Assembly: GCA_964640525.1 (NCBI GenBank)
Contig: CAZXGS010000029.1
Location: 1-37,232, forward strand
Source of the DNA: SZAS-103 sp964640525
Lineage (GTDB): Bacteria > Pseudomonadota > Gammaproteobacteria > Xanthomonadales > Xanthomonadaceae
Length of the DNA stretch: 37,232 bases
Reading direction: 5' to 3'
The notes beneath the pieces were generated by a model that had not been told where the DNA came from, ran no database searches, and saw only the letters and a list, made by a program, of their open reading frames with translations. Both the position numbers and the translations under genes were made by a program. This document shows positions 14,859-23,871 of this stretch, one piece after another (the stretch's first letter is position 1; every line of letters begins with the position of its first letter).

Positions 14859-14971
14859 GGGAAAGATTGAACAGGCCGAAAGCGTTACCGGTTTGCCACC
14901 CCAAATCGTCGATTCCGTTCATGGTTCGACAGGCTCACCACGAACGGAATCCACTTGTTCAGACGTTCCCC
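14859..14971. mobile_element. MITE-like element, copy 2 (113 bp, inverted relative to copy 1)
   Basis: The ends GGGAAAGATTGAAC and, read inwards from the right, GGGGAACGTCTGAAC form terminal inverted repeats. The interior matches copy 1 at 10592-10703 in reverse, including CGAAAGC..TACCGG near one end and the GGATTCCGTTCGTGG / CCATGAACGGAATC arms. It lies in the roughly 400-base non-coding gap between the MerC-like gene and zur. Confidence 0.72.
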
Positions 14972-15010
14972 AGGCCCGTCCGGGCGTTTGCCCTCAGTGG
15001 CTACCGGTAC

Positions 15011-15040
15011 GAACGGAATCCACTTGTTCAGATGTTCCCC
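15011..15040. repeat. Extra partial end of the MITE-like element
   Basis: The 30 bases beginning GAACGGAATCCACTTGTTCA repeat the right end of copy 2 (14942-14971) with a single C-to-T difference, displaced by 69 bases in the same orientation. This looks like a partial duplication of the element end. The remaining bases up to the zur stop at 15175 show no gene. Confidence 0.7.
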
Positions 15041-15174
15041 AGTCTGCATCTGCGCACCGTGCCACTGCGCGCGGCCAAGCCGGCAGGCGCCGCGCATGCA
15101 CCCGGCTGCAATCGGGCAATCCGGCGCGCATCACGATCCACGCAGCAAGGCGCCGCGGCCGCATGCTGTCCGCG

Positions 15175-15672
15175 TCAGGATTCGCTCGCGCGTTCCGCGC
15201 CCACGCATCCGGCGCACAGCCCATGCACTTCCAGCGTCTTCACCCGAGGGGTGAAACCGAGTCCGCGCGCCTTTTCGTCGAGCAGGTGGCCGACCCGATC
15301 GTCTTCCATTTCGATCGCGCGATGGCAGCGGTCGCAAATCAGGAACGGGACGGTGTGCAACACGCCGGGGTGATGGCAGGCGACGAAGGCGTTGATGGAT
15401 TCGAGCTTGTGGATGAAACCGTGTTCGAGCAGGAAATCCAGCGCGCGGTAGATCGTCGGCGGCGCCGATGCCGCCTTGGATTCGCTGACCTTCGCCAGCA
15501 AATCGTAGGCCTTGACCGGCTGCCCCGCATTGGCCACGAGGCGCAACACGTCGGCGCGCAACGGGGTCAGGCGCAGGCCACGCCGCACGCATGAACTCTC
15601 CACCTCGCGCACGTAGTCGCTGGCGTCGTGGACATGGTGCTTGGGGTCGGTACAGCTCGTCAGCCTGGCCAT
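15175..15672 (-). CDS. zur: Fur family transcriptional regulator, Zur-like
   Basis: This 165-residue protein is a Fur-family repressor. It has the winged-helix segment LRLTPLRADVLRLVANAG, the DNA-recognition helix APPTIYRALDFLLEHGFIH, and structural zinc cysteines CDRC (113/116) and CAGC (153/156). The ACHHPGVLH segment (98-106) supplies metal ligands. The pattern RLTPLR..VL and the KAYDLLAKV region fit Zur, the zinc-uptake regulator, better than Fur or PerR. ATG at 15672 is chosen; the in-frame extension upstream lacks conservation. It may control the MerC-like gene downstream on the same strand. Confidence 0.88.
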   Translation of the reverse strand: MARLTSCTDPKHHVHDASDYVREVESSCVRRGLRLTPLRADVLRLVANAGQPVKAYDLLAKVSESKAASAPPTIYRALDFLLEHGFIHKLESINAFVACHHPGVLHTVPFLICDRCHRAIEMEDDRVGHLLDEKARGLGFTPRVKTLEVHGLCAGCVGAERASES

Positions 15673-16092
15673 GGCGCTATCGTAATACGCCGCGCGAACC
15701 GGCGTCCGCTTCAGCCGGCGCGCCGTCATGCCCTCGTCCGCGGCTTCCTTCCCGAACCCGCCGCGCCGCGCGCTGCAAGGCGGCATGCGGCATCGTCAGG
15801 GTCAGGCGTCGGCGGGTATGCCGCCATGCCTTCCCGCGGCACGGCATCCGCGTGGGTCCCTGGCGGCAAAATCCCGCCGCGAATGGACCCGGATATCCGG
15901 GTGGACGCCAAGGCGCGCGCCGCCTCAAGCCAGGCCACTTGCCTGCCCGCTGGCCCGGCGATGCGGTGATGCCACGGGCACGGTTTGTCGAGGCCCGGTA
16001 GGATGCACGGCCAGTAGCCGACGACATCCCGAACCGACGCGTCGATCGCGAAACGAACGACTGCCCCAAACCTCGCAAAGGCAACCTTTAAC
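15673..16092. other. Intergenic region without recognised gene (420 bp)
   Basis: This gap separates the divergent zur and carboxylase genes and should hold both promoters. Read on the minus strand, GTATTAC lies about 12 bases before the zur ATG. A short hairpin is formed by ACCCGGATATCCGGGT at about 15889-15904. An AAAGG ribosome-binding site lies just before the carboxylase ATG. I see no conserved open reading frame here. Confidence 0.5.
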
Positions 16093-18090
16093 ATGTTCGA
16101 TTGCATCCTGATCGCCAACCGCGGCGAGATCGCCTGCCGCATCGTGCGTACCTGCCGGCGGATGGGCATCCGCACCGTGGCGGTGTACTCGGAGGCCGAC
16201 GCCGACGCCCAGCATGTGCGCCTTGCCGACGAGGCGCACTTGATCGGCGGGCCGCGACCGCAGGACAGCTACCTGCGCGGCGAGGCCATCGTCGCGGTGG
16301 CGAAACAGACCGGTGCGCAGGCCATCCACCCCGGCTACGGTTTCCTGTCGGAGAACGCCGACTTTGCCGATATGGTCGAGCAGGCCGGGTTGGTGTTCAT
16401 CGGCCCGAAGTCCGCGTCGATGCGCAAGATGGGCAGCAAGGCCGGCGCCAAGGAACTCATGGCAGCCCGCGGGGTCCCGGTGGTTCCCGGCTACACCGGC
16501 GAGGACCAAGGCCCTGGCCTGCTGGCCGGCGAGGCCGCACGGATCGGATTCCCGCTGATGATCAAGGCCGCCCACGGCGGCGGCGGCAAGGGCATGCGCA
16601 TCGTCCGCAGCGCGGAGGAGTTCCTGCCCGCGCTGGAGAGCTGCCAGCGCGAGGCGCGCAACGCCTTCGGCCGCGACCGCGTGTTGCTCGAGCGTTACAT
16701 CCAGACCCCGCGCCACATCGAGTTCCAGGTGTTTGCCGACAGCCACGGCCACACGGTCCACCTGGGCGAGCGCGAGTGCTCGGCGCAGCGGCGCTACCAG
16801 AAGGTGATCGAGGAATCACCCTCGCCTTTCCTCACTCCGGAGCTGCGCGCACGCATGGGCGAGGCTGCGGTCGCCGCCGCGCGCGCGATCGATTACGTCA
16901 ATGCCGGCACCGTGGAGTTCATCGTCGGCGCGGACGGCGAGTTCGCCTTCATGGAGATCAACACCCGCCTGCAGGTCGAGCACCCGGTGACCGAAATGGT
17001 GACGGGATTGGACCTGGTGGAATGGCAGCTTCGGGTCGCTGCCGGGCAGCGCCTTCCGCTGGCGCAGGACGCCATCGCCCACCGCGGCCATGCCATCGAA
17101 GTGCGGCTGTATGCCGAAGATCCCGAGGCCGGCTTCCTGCCGGGTTCCGGCAGGCTGGAAAAGCTGCGGCTGCCGGATGCCAATGCGCACGTACGCCTGG
17201 ACGGCGGCGTGATCGAAGGCGACGTGGTGAGCATCTACTACGACCCGATGATCGCCAAGCTCATCGTTCACGACGCCGACCGCCCGCGCGCGCTGGCGCG
17301 CCTGCGCGAGGCGCTGTCGGGCTGCGAGATCGTCGGCCCGAAGTCGAACGTGACCTTCCTGGAAACGCTGATCCGGCACCCGATGGTGGTGGACGGCCGG
17401 ATCGACACCGGCTACCTCGACCGGCATCTGGACGACGTCCTGACGACGCCCCGACCGCCCGCGCCCGAGGATTTCGCCATCGCCGCGACGGCGGCGCTGT
17501 TGCACGACGAGGTAGTCGCTGCCGACCGCGCACGCCACGCTGCCGACCCGCATTCGCCGTGGGCGTTGGTGGACGGCTGGCGCGTTGGCCATGCCAGCGA
17601 CCGGGTGCTGTGCCTGGTCCATCGCGGCCAGCGCCACATCGTCCACGCCTCCGGACATGCCGGCGACTACCATGTGCACGGCCAGGGGTTCGACATCGCG
17701 GTGCGCGCCGCGCGGCTGGTCCATGGCAGGCTGTCCGCGCGACTGGGCGAGGATGCACACAGCCTGCGCGTGGATGCCGATGGCGCGCGCGTGATCGTCC
17801 ACGGCCTCGATCGTCGCCTGCGATTCGACCGCGCACCCGTGTTCCAGCCGGTCGCGGATGCAGCGGCGGGCGGTGGCAACCGCGTGGCTGCGCCGATGAC
17901 TGGCCGCATCGTGGTGGTCAAGGTCGCCGCCGGCGATGCGGTGGAGGCCGGGCAAGAACTGCTGGTGATGGAAGCGATGAAGATGGAGCTGTCGCTGAAG
18001 GCCCCGCGCAAGGGCACGGTGGCCTCGGTGCATGCCGGCGTGGGCGAACTGGTCGAGGGCGACAGCGTGCTGATCCAACTCAGAGACTGA
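16093..18090 (+). CDS. mccA: Methylcrotonyl-CoA carboxylase biotin-containing (alpha) subunit
   Basis: This 665-residue biotin-dependent carboxylase subunit would carry out ATP-dependent carboxylation of biotin in leucine breakdown. The order is an N-terminal biotin carboxylase domain (ILIANRGEIACRIVRT; ATP-grasp glycine loop KAAHGGGGKGMR; FMEINTRLQVEHPVTE), a linker, and a biotinyl domain with the lysine in EAMKMEL (Lys630). Acetyl-, propionyl- and methylcrotonyl-CoA carboxylases share this build. The assignment to 3-methylcrotonyl-CoA rests on the neighbouring HMG-CoA lyase, the next-but-one step of the same pathway. The beta (carboxyltransferase) subunit is not in the window. The start has an AAAGG site upstream, and the lipoprotein gene follows after 7 bases. 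Confidence 0.9.
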   Translation: MFDCILIANRGEIACRIVRTCRRMGIRTVAVYSEADADAQHVRLADEAHLIGGPRPQDSYLRGEAIVAVAKQTGAQAIHPGYGFLSENADFADMVEQAGLVFIGPKSASMRKMGSKAGAKELMAARGVPVVPGYTGEDQGPGLLAGEAARIGFPLMIKAAHGGGGKGMRIVRSAEEFLPALESCQREARNAFGRDRVLLERYIQTPRHIEFQVFADSHGHTVHLGERECSAQRRYQKVIEESPSPFLTPELRARMGEAAVAAARAIDYVNAGTVEFIVGADGEFAFMEINTRLQVEHPVTEMVTGLDLVEWQLRVAAGQRLPLAQDAIAHRGHAIEVRLYAEDPEAGFLPGSGRLEKLRLPDANAHVRLDGGVIEGDVVSIYYDPMIAKLIVHDADRPRALARLREALSGCEIVGPKSNVTFLETLIRHPMVVDGRIDTGYLDRHLDDVLTTPRPPAPEDFAIAATAALLHDEVVAADRARHAADPHSPWALVDGWRVGHASDRVLCLVHRGQRHIVHASGHAGDYHVHGQGFDIAVRAARLVHGRLSARLGEDAHSLRVDADGARVIVHGLDRRLRFDRAPVFQPVADAAAGGGNRVAAPMTGRIVVVKVAAGDAVEAGQELLVMEAMKMELSLKAPRKGTVASVHAGVGELVEGDSVLIQLRD

Positions 18091-18097
18091 GGGTGTC

Positions 18098-18805
18098 ATG
18101 ACGTCCTGGCGCATGATCGTATCGCTTGCCGTCGTCGCGACCGGCCTGGCCGGCTGCTCCACCACCTTGGTCGAGTCGGTACCGATTGGCACGGTGACGA
18201 CCTGCGACCGGGCCTGGCCCGGCACCTGGCGCGCCGCCGAGCACGGCCAGGGCAAGGTCGGCGTGGTCGCGCGGTTGACCATCAATGCCGATTGCAGCCG
18301 GATGACCTTCACCGACGACGAGAAGTCCGAAACCGACCCTGCTGCGCTGCGCCTGCTGACCACGCGCGCCGGCCAGTTCCTGATCGTCTCCAAGCCAGGG
18401 GAAGATTCCACGGTCTGCCTCGGCGACGGCCATACCCGCTGCGGGATCGAGCTGATCCACTACGTCCGCAACGGCGAACGCATCGAACTGTTCCAGCCAG
18501 ACCATGCCAAGGTGCACGCGGCCCTGGAGGCGCACGTGGTCTCCGGCTTCACGCAGATGCGCGTGGGCGCGCAGGACCCGGCCGCCAACGGCACCCAGAC
18601 CGGCATCGGCGCGGTGCCGCCGGGCCTGGCGCAGGCGCGCGCGGCGGCGCAGGACGACAAGCAGGTGCCGACCTACCGCAACCTGATCGCCGGCAGCCCG
18701 GAGCAGGTCACCCAGATCCTGCTCGCCCATCCGGAGTTTTTCTCCGACGAGCCATGGCTGATCCTGTTGCGCGACGGGCCGATGAATCCGGGCACGGTGC
18801 CGTGA
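18098..18805 (+). CDS. Lipoprotein of unknown function
   Basis: This 235-residue protein begins with a type II signal peptide ending in lipobox LAGC, giving Cys20 as the lipidated residue. The mature part contains PGTWRAAEHGQGKVGVVARLT, two cysteines in STVCLGDGHTRCG, and a C-terminal NPGTVP end; I recognise no named domain. It starts 7 bases after the carboxylase stop with a GAGGGTG-like ribosome-binding site, and HMG-CoA lyase follows about 100 bases later on the same strand, so it is probably cotranscribed with leucine catabolism genes. Whether it has any role in that pathway is unknown. Confidence 0.8.
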   Translation: MTSWRMIVSLAVVATGLAGCSTTLVESVPIGTVTTCDRAWPGTWRAAEHGQGKVGVVARLTINADCSRMTFTDDEKSETDPAALRLLTTRAGQFLIVSKPGEDSTVCLGDGHTRCGIELIHYVRNGERIELFQPDHAKVHAALEAHVVSGFTQMRVGAQDPAANGTQTGIGAVPPGLAQARAAAQDDKQVPTYRNLIAGSPEQVTQILLAHPEFFSDEPWLILLRDGPMNPGTVP

Positions 18806-18907
18806 GGCGCTCGCGGCATCGGCGTGCGTGTCGTTGGAAGAGGCTGCGATTGTCGATCCGTGCGTGAACTGGCTACAGTGGGCGATTCCAGGCACGAGGC
18901 AACGGTC

Positions 18908-19810
18908 ATGGTTTGCATGCCCCCGCAGGTCCGCATCGTCGAAGTTGGCGCGCGCGACGGCCTGCAGAACGAAAAAACCATCCTCCCGGCCGCGGCCAAG
19001 ATCGAATTGATCGACCGCCTTTCAGCGACCGGGCTGCGCAGCATCGAGGCCACCAGCTTCGTCAGCCCCAAGTGGGTGCCGCAACTGGCCGATGCCGCCG
19101 AGGTGTTCAAGGGGATCGCGAAGCAGGACGGCGTGAGCTACCCCGTGCTGGTGCCCAACGTGCAGGGCTACGAACGCGCGCACGCGGTGGGCGTGGCCGA
19201 GATCGCGGTGTTCGCCGCGGCCTCGGAAGCCTTCAGCCGCAAGAACATCAACGCCTCGATCGACGAGTCGATCGCCCGCTTCGCGCCGGTGCTGGAGCGC
19301 GCGCAGGCCGATGGCGTCAAGGTACGCGGCTACGTCTCCACCGTGCTCGGCTGCCCCTACCAGGGGCAGGTGCCGCTTGCCGACGTGGTGCGCGTGGCGC
19401 GCCGCCTGCACGAGTTGGGCTGCTACGAGATCTCGCTGGGCGACACCATCGGCGTGGGCACGCCCGGCAAGGCCAGGGCCATGCTGAAGGCCGTCGCCGG
19501 CGACGTGCCGATGGCGGCGCTGGCGATCCACTTCCACGACACCTACGGGCAGGCGCTGGCCAACATCCTGGCCTGCCTGGAGGAAGGCGTGGCGGTGGTG
19601 GATTCGGCGGTGTCCGGCACCGGCGGCTGCCCGTATGCCAAGGGCGCCAGCGGCAATGTCGCCAGCGAGGACGTGGTGTACATGCTGCACGGGCTGGGCG
19701 TCGAAACCGGAATCGACCTGGATCGGCTGGTGGAGACCGGGGCATGGCTGGCCGGGCAACTGCACAAGGACACCGCGAGCCGGGTGACCAGGGCGCGCTC
19801 GGGCGGTTAA
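18908..19810 (+). CDS. mvaB: Hydroxymethylglutaryl-CoA lyase
   Basis: HMG-CoA lyase splits 3-hydroxy-3-methylglutaryl-CoA into acetyl-CoA and acetoacetate, the last step of leucine catabolism. The 300-residue protein has VEVGARDGLQNEK with the catalytic Arg/Asp, ATSFVSPKWVPQLAD, YVSTVLGCPYQG, the metal-binding HFHDTYGQALAN, and the signature GTGGCPYAKGASGNVASED containing the active-site Cys. I chose ATG at 18908, supported by GAGG nine bases upstream; ATG at 18917 is also possible. The gene is preceded by the carboxylase and lipoprotein genes, consistent with a partial liu-type operon. Confidence 0.95.
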   Translation: MVCMPPQVRIVEVGARDGLQNEKTILPAAAKIELIDRLSATGLRSIEATSFVSPKWVPQLADAAEVFKGIAKQDGVSYPVLVPNVQGYERAHAVGVAEIAVFAAASEAFSRKNINASIDESIARFAPVLERAQADGVKVRGYVSTVLGCPYQGQVPLADVVRVARRLHELGCYEISLGDTIGVGTPGKARAMLKAVAGDVPMAALAIHFHDTYGQALANILACLEEGVAVVDSAVSGTGGCPYAKGASGNVASEDVVYMLHGLGVETGIDLDRLVETGAWLAGQLHKDTASRVTRARSGG

Positions 19811-20418
19811 GGCGGTGCCGGTTCGCGGCCAACGGGGTGGACGTAATCGCCGACGCCGCGAACCCGTCGCTGCGCGGCGGCTACGGCAAGGGCGTTATTG
19901 TCCATCGGCCGATGGTGCCCACCTGCCGGCTGCGGAGGCAGCAAATCCCTGCTCGGCGGCGGCGGGGCGGACAGCGCGATCCACGGCGCCGCTGGCCCGG
20001 AGCTCCTGCACGATTGCCGGTTGCTCGGCGGATGTCGCACGCGGCGGGCAAAGATCACCCGCGACGACCGACTGCCGGCACGGAACATCATCCACACGTC
20101 GGCCCGGTCTGGCGTGGCGGCGCGCAACAACAAGGTGCCACCCTGCCGTCGTCCCGGCACAAGCCGGGACCCAACTTGATCTGCTTTGGATCATCCGGCT
20201 GCCGCGATGGCATCCAGGCCGGAATCATCGCATCGCCGTCATCCCGGCAATCGCTTGCCAGCATGGCCGACCCGAGGTGCAACCGTGAGCCTGTTTCTAG
20301 CGGTGGGCGCTCGCGGCCCCACCAACTCACCTCCGGGCCACCACCGGCATGGAAATCCAAATGGGTCCCGGCTTGCGCCGGGACGACGAGCGAGGGAACG
20401 ACCTCGGCATGACCGGAT
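19811..20418. other. Intergenic region with repeat elements (about 600 bp)
   Basis: This is a convergent gap between the HMG-CoA lyase gene and pirin. The second half is occupied by inverted-repeat DNA (20147-20388). The first half, about 19811-20146, shows no convincing gene on either strand; codon patterns there look like decayed or random high-GC sequence. Confidence 0.5.
20147..20388. repeat. Inverted pair of CGTCGTCCCGGC..GCCGGGACCCA elements
   Basis: A 27-base element at 20147-20173 (CGTCGTCCCGGCACAAGCCG...) and its inverted partner at 20362-20388 (TGGGTCCCGGCTTGCGCCGG...) bound about 190 bases of non-coding DNA. Each arm is itself a hairpin. A third fragment, CCGTCATCCCGGCAATCG, lies near 20236. 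This is a common dispersed repeat type in Proteobacteria with high GC. Confidence 0.75.
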
Positions 20419-21285
20419 TCATGCGGGCATCCGACCAAACCGTCCGGCGTTGAAGTCCTCGACCGCCTGCACGATCTCCTGGCGGGTGTTCATCACGAAC
20501 GGGCCGTAGCCGGCAATCGGCTCGTCCAGCGGCTGGCCGGCGAGCAGCAACAGCGTGGCATCGGTGTTGGCTTCAAGCGCGATAGCGCTGCCAGCGCGCT
20601 CGAATTGCACGAATTGCGCCTCGCGTGCGACCTGCTGACCGTTGACTTGCACGGTGCCGTGCAGCACCACCAACGCCGCGGTGTGGCCTTCGGGGACATG
20701 CAACGTCGTCGCCCCGCCCTCCCGCATCCGAACGTCCCACACATCCATCGGGGTGAAGGTTCGCGCCGGGCCGCGGTGGCCATCGAACTCGCCCGCGATC
20801 ACCCGCACGCGGCCGGCTTCTTCGGCCAGCGGGATCGAGGGGATGTCGCGGTCGAGCAAGGTCTGGTAGCCGGCGTCGGTCATCTTGTCCCTTGCCGGCA
20901 GGTTGACCCACAACTGCACCATCTCCAGCGTGCCGCCCGCGCGGGTGAAGCATTCCGAGTGGAACTCCTCGTGGACGATGCCGCGCGCCGCGGTCATCCA
21001 CTGCACGTCGCCAGGACCGATGTGGCCGCCGGCGCCGGTGGAATCGCGATGATCGACCTCACCCTGGTAGACGATCGTCACCGTCTCGAAGCCGCGGTGC
21101 GGATGCTGACCGACCCCGCGCTTGCGATCCGCCGGCGCGAAGGCGTGCGGTCCGGCGTAGTCGAGCAGCAGGAACGGGCTGAGCTGGCGGCCGAGGCCGT
21201 CGTAGGAAAACAGCGAGCGCACCGGGAAGCCATCGCCCACCCAGTGGCCCTGCGGGGCGGCATGCACGCCGAGGATGCGTTTCAT
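20419..21285 (-). CDS. Pirin family protein
   Basis: This 288-residue bicupin protein has the pirin landmarks GVGQHPHRGFETVTIVYQGE and GDVQWMTAARGIVHEEF. The metal ligands His61, His63, His105 and Glu107 are all present. Bacterial pirins are Fe-binding; some have quercetinase activity and others affect pyruvate dehydrogenase, but the role of a given member is usually unknown. An AGGAGA ribosome-binding site lies 8 bases before the ATG at 21285. It is transcribed away from the next gene, with about 280 bases between them. Confidence 0.93.
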   Translation of the reverse strand: MKRILGVHAAPQGHWVGDGFPVRSLFSYDGLGRQLSPFLLLDYAGPHAFAPADRKRGVGQHPHRGFETVTIVYQGEVDHRDSTGAGGHIGPGDVQWMTAARGIVHEEFHSECFTRAGGTLEMVQLWVNLPARDKMTDAGYQTLLDRDIPSIPLAEEAGRVRVIAGEFDGHRGPARTFTPMDVWDVRMREGGATTLHVPEGHTAALVVLHGTVQVNGQQVAREAQFVQFERAGSAIALEANTDATLLLLAGQPLDEPIAGYGPFVMNTRQEIVQAVEDFNAGRFGRMPA

Positions 21286-21564
21286 GGGTCATCTCCTGTT
21301 CGCGGGGCCGGTGGCCGCTGCGCGTGCAACTACGGATGGGGGCATGTGGGCAGTCGCAAAGACGTCAAAGCATGGCATGAGCGTTCCATCCATCGGACGA
21401 TGCGCGCGGCGGTGGCATGCACGCCGCGTCACCGCGCCCCGTCATCGAGCAGCGGTTCGCGTCTGAACGCCAGCCGACGTTGTCCGCACGATCGTCTTGA
21501 CCGCGTCAGGACGGCCGACCAGCATGCGCCAACGCCCGCTCCGCGGGCGGCCGGAGTCGCGCAC

Positions 21565-22473
21565 ATGAAGGCGTTGATCGTTTGCCTCGCACTGGCCGTG
21601 ATGCCACCACTGGCCACGGCCCAGCCGCAGGACAACCCTGCCCCGACCCGTCGGGATTCGCATCAGGATCCGCCACCCGCCGACCAGGACCGCACGGCCG
21701 ATGCCGCGCCGGATGCGCGTGACGCGGATCGCAGCACGCCGGCCGACGATCAGGATCAGGGTGATCTTCCGCCGCCCTCCGTGCAGGCGCCGGAAGCGGG
21801 CCCGCCGCCGGACGACCGCGGGCAGGACGACGGCCCCGCGCCGGACGACCAGGGGGACTACGGCGCCCCGCCTCCGGGCGACCAGGACCAGCCGCCACCC
21901 GGCGATGAGCCTCGCGACGATCCGCCTCCCGGCGACGACGACCGCCTGGGCCAGGGCCCCGACCGGGGTGAATACGATCCACCCGACGGCGCCCAAGCCG
22001 ACGCGCGTGGACAGCCGGCGGCCCCGCCCGGCGCCACCGATCGCCCGATGCCCGACAGCCTCGGCGGATGGATCCTCGTCACCACCGATGCCGACTGGCA
22101 GGCGAAGTGGGAAACCGCGGCCGACACCACGCCGCGGTTCACCTCCGCCCACGACCTCGCCCGCGGCCAAAAGGCCTTCATCCTGATCTTCCTCGCCAAT
22201 CCTGCGCTGGATGCCTCCGGACAAGCCGACGTCACCTGTGACATCCAACTCGTCCGCCCCAACGGCTCGATCTCGCTGCATCAGCCCGACGCCGCCTGCC
22301 TTTCGGGCCACATCGAAAGTGACACGCACCTGACCTACCTGTCGGCGCCGGTGATCGGCTTCATCGGCGAGCCCGGCGATCCCGCGGGAACCTGGACGAT
22401 CAAGGTCACGCTCAAGGACAACCATCGCCACATCCAGATGCCGTTGCAGACCACGTTCAACCTCAAGCGCTGA
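21565..22473 (+). CDS. Exported Pro/Asp-rich protein with conserved C-terminal domain
   Basis: This 302-residue protein has a cleavable signal peptide (MKALIVCLALAVMPPLATAQ), a low-complexity region at about residues 21-165 made of PPPGD, PDDQG and DDRGQ-like segments, and a compact C-terminal domain at about 170-302. The C-terminal part contains WILVTTDADWQAKWE, a single Cys pair (CDIQLV and DAACLSG) and GDPAGTWTIKVTLKDN. I associate that domain with uncharacterised exported proteobacterial proteins but cannot name it. The acidic, proline-rich region would be extended and highly negative, perhaps calcium- or cell-wall-associated. The amidohydrolase gene follows after 56 bases. Confidence 0.75.
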   Translation: MKALIVCLALAVMPPLATAQPQDNPAPTRRDSHQDPPPADQDRTADAAPDARDADRSTPADDQDQGDLPPPSVQAPEAGPPPDDRGQDDGPAPDDQGDYGAPPPGDQDQPPPGDEPRDDPPPGDDDRLGQGPDRGEYDPPDGAQADARGQPAAPPGATDRPMPDSLGGWILVTTDADWQAKWETAADTTPRFTSAHDLARGQKAFILIFLANPALDASGQADVTCDIQLVRPNGSISLHQPDAACLSGHIESDTHLTYLSAPVIGFIGEPGDPAGTWTIKVTLKDNHRHIQMPLQTTFNLKR

Positions 22474-22529
22474 TGCATTGCCCCGCGGACGGTGCGAACA
22501 TGCCGCAACCGCCGAGCACGGAGTGAACC

Positions 22530-23831
22530 GTGAAGCCAGGGGCCTTGCCGCTGTCGATTCTGCTCGCGCTGGCGAGCGCGGCCGGGGCGAAACCGCTGCT
22601 CCTGACCCACGCGACGGTGATCGATGGCACCGGCGCGCCGGCCATGCCCGACACCACGCTGGTCATCGAGGACGGCCGCATTCGCGCCGTCCTGCCCCAC
22701 GACCACGCGCCGGCGCCGAAGGACGCCACGATCGAGGATCTGCATGGGCGCTGGATCATCCCCGGCCTGATCGATGCGCATGTCCACATCAGCGACGTCG
22801 AGCCGGACATGGCGCACTACCGCGACTTCATGCACGCGCTGTTGCGCGCCGGCGTGACCGGCATCCGCGACATGGGCGGCAACGCGCGCCAGCTTGGCTA
22901 CCTCGCCCAGCGCACCGCCACCGACGCGATGCCTGGTCCGGACATCGTGTACTCGGCGCTGGTCGGCGGCCCGTCGTTCTTTGCCAAGGACCCGCGGGTC
23001 GGCGATGCGGCCCCCGGCGTTCCGCGCGGGACGGCGCCGTGGATGCGCGCGATCGACGACCACACCGACCTGCGCCAGGCCATGGCCGAAGCCAGGGGCA
23101 CGGGTGCCACCGGGGTGAAGATCTACGCCAACCTGCCGGCGGACCTGGTGACCAGGATCTCCGCCGAGGCCCATCGTCAGGGCCTGCGCGTGTGGACGCA
23201 CGGGACGGTGTTCCCGGCCCGGCCCGGCGACGAGGTGAACGCGGGCGCCGACACGGTCTCGCATACGCCCTACCTCGTGTGGGAAGGCGCGGCCACGGTG
23301 CCGGACGACTACGGCATGCGCGCACGCGGTGACTTCGCCCACATCGCGCCGGATGCGCCTGCCCTGCTCGCATTGTATTCCGCGATGCGCCAGCGCGGCA
23401 CGATCCTGGATGCGACCTTGCAGGTCTTCGTGGAGACCGCCGCAACCCATCCGCAGCAGGTCGGCGCGGGCATCGTGGCATGGAGCTATGCCGCGACCCG
23501 GCTGGCGCATGCGCGCGGCGTGGCGATCGATGCCGGCACCGACAGTTCGGGATTCCCCGACGGCAACGACGGCCAGCCCGACATCCACGTGCTGCCGCTG
23601 GTCCACGCCGAGATGGCCTTGCTGGTCGAACACGCCGGCTTCACGCCGCTGCAGGCCATCCACGCGGCGACCGCGGTCGGTGCCGCCGCGATGGGCCACG
23701 GCGAGGATCGCGGCATCATCGCTGCGGGCCGTCGCGCCGACCTCGTGGTGCTCACCGCCGACCCGGCCAGCGACATCCACAACACCGCCAAGATCGACTT
23801 CGTGATGAAACGGGGAACGACCTACCGATGA
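22530..23831 (+). CDS. Exported amidohydrolase family protein (imidazolonepropionase/prolidase-like)
   Basis: This 433-residue metal-dependent hydrolase has an N-terminal signal peptide (about 1-20). The amidohydrolase ligands are visible: His84 and His86 in GLIDAHVHISD, candidate carboxylated Lys197 in GVKIYANLP, His224, His245 in SHTPYL, and Asp338 in DAGTDSSGF. Such secreted enzymes often act on dipeptides or related cyclic amides; the substrate is not deducible here. The start is GTG at 22530, with GGAG upstream and the signal peptide directly following. The next gene, a RidA-like protein, begins 40 bases after the stop and is probably cotranscribed. Confidence 0.9.
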   Translation: MKPGALPLSILLALASAAGAKPLLLTHATVIDGTGAPAMPDTTLVIEDGRIRAVLPHDHAPAPKDATIEDLHGRWIIPGLIDAHVHISDVEPDMAHYRDFMHALLRAGVTGIRDMGGNARQLGYLAQRTATDAMPGPDIVYSALVGGPSFFAKDPRVGDAAPGVPRGTAPWMRAIDDHTDLRQAMAEARGTGATGVKIYANLPADLVTRISAEAHRQGLRVWTHGTVFPARPGDEVNAGADTVSHTPYLVWEGAATVPDDYGMRARGDFAHIAPDAPALLALYSAMRQRGTILDATLQVFVETAATHPQQVGAGIVAWSYAATRLAHARGVAIDAGTDSSGFPDGNDGQPDIHVLPLVHAEMALLVEHAGFTPLQAIHAATAVGAAAMGHGEDRGIIAAGRRADLVVLTADPASDIHNTAKIDFVMKRGTTYR

Positions 23832-23871
23832 CCGCCGGACGATCACCCCACCGCCCCGACGCGGAGCAGCC

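Noticed and set aside
16816..18411. 531-codon minus-strand frame opposite the carboxylase gene
   Set aside because: Antisense shadow; the plus strand has intact biotin carboxylase and biotinyl motifs.
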